64,000 bases of DNA from Algoriphagus litoralis (lineage in GTDB: Bacteria > Bacteroidota > Bacteroidia > Cytophagales > Cyclobacteriaceae): NCBI RefSeq assembly GCF_003259255.1, contig NZ_QGOL01000012.1, positions 159,177 through 223,176 of the forward strand. The letters run 5' to 3'. Position 1 is the stretch's first letter, and the number at the start of each line of letters is the position of its first letter. Shown piece after piece: positions 63,897-64,000 of the stretch. The position numbers and the translations under genes were made by a program. Below the pieces are notes generated by a model, which saw only the letters and a list, made by a program, of their open reading frames with translations, was not told the origin of the DNA and did no database searches.

Positions 63897-63926
63897 TTGT
63901 AAAAACAAAACAAAATCCGATCTTTG
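63897..63926 (+). promoter_or_regulatory. Downstream tandem promoter at the right edge (P2)
   Basis: TTG (63897-63899), 19 bases, then GATCTTTG (63919-63926), one mismatch from the -7 consensus. It is followed by TTTGCACTCGCATTTGGG, a near copy of the P1 start region. Two spaced promoters are usual for rRNA operons. Confidence 0.6.
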
Positions 63927-63958
63927 CACTCGCATTTGGGACAAGGGTCTCGCAATTT

Positions 63959-63989
63959 CCGATAAAGATCGGAATAAAGTTCTTTGAAG
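63959..63989 (+). promoter_or_regulatory. Hairpin and boxA-like leader, probably of an rRNA operon
   Basis: CCGAT (63959-63963) pairs with ATCGG (63968-63972) around AAAG. Then AGTTCTTTGAA (63979-63989) resembles the boxA antitermination element of rRNA leaders (TGCTCTTTAACA in E. coli). This order at the end of a tandem-promoter region suggests that a 16S rRNA gene begins beyond the window. The rRNA itself is not visible. Confidence 0.6.
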
Positions 63990-64000
63990 TGTTGTAAGAG

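Overview
The window looks like chromosomal DNA of a Bacteroidota bacterium, most likely order Cytophagales (an Algoriphagus-like member of Cyclobacteriaceae; the genus is inference). The signs are a DNA polymerase III alpha subunit with a fused N-terminal proofreading exonuclease, a GLPGLI-family secreted protein beside a TonB-receptor-like barrel, a DUF2480 protein, a fused alpha/beta E1 dehydrogenase, and promoters of the Bacteroidota type (TTTG, about 19 bases, then TAnnTTTG). I see no insertion sequence, prophage, CRISPR array or tRNA gene.

Layout. 1-2462: end of a Na+-NQR operon (nqrD partial, nqrE), a DUF1080 protein and a DUF502 membrane protein. 2493-9371 (minus): selD-mnmH for selenium modification of tRNA, trxA and dnaE. 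9805-13477 (minus): GLPGLI protein and outer-membrane barrel. 14159-16544 (minus): glycosyltransferase, ECF sigma factor and rsmG. 16667-19787 (plus): tgt, an LptF/LptG-type permease and an EamA transporter. 19745-20345 (minus): a decayed PemK/MazF toxin-antitoxin pair, then ispE.

21533-33053 (plus) is one long branched-chain amino-acid operon: ilvD-ilvB-ilvN-ilvC-leuA-leuC-leuD-(second LeuA-like synthase)-leuB. It is preceded by what looks like a complete ribosome-mediated attenuator: an 18-residue leader peptide rich in Leu, Ile and Val, an antiterminator segment over the leader stop codon, and a strong terminator just before ilvD. This is the best regulatory find in the window.

33102-33832 (minus) is a two-gene PIN-domain module with an unrecognised partner. 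34543-41782 (minus) is a compact exopolysaccharide-synthase operon: a histidine-kinase-like protein with a degraded ATP lid, a BcsB-like periplasmic protein, an outer-membrane barrel, a processive GT2 synthase carrying an N-terminal GspE/MshEN-like domain, and a polytopic membrane protein. A divergent GH5 glycanase gene adjoins it. This cluster is the best candidate for an undescribed system.

42921-53061: a TruA-like synthase, a sulfatase, a GNAT enzyme, the fused E1 dehydrogenase, rimO, a MORN-type repeat protein flanked by repeated terminator sequences, and a GNAT-like protein. 53061-58442: an adenosine-kinase-like PfkB protein, an active/inactive M16 peptidase pair, and a free-standing paralogue of the second peptidase's C-terminal domain. 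58493-63722: an M61 peptidase (minus), then rpmH-rnpA-S41 protease-tsaB-DUF2480. The right edge carries tandem promoters, a small hairpin and a boxA-like sequence, which suggests that an rRNA operon starts just outside the window.
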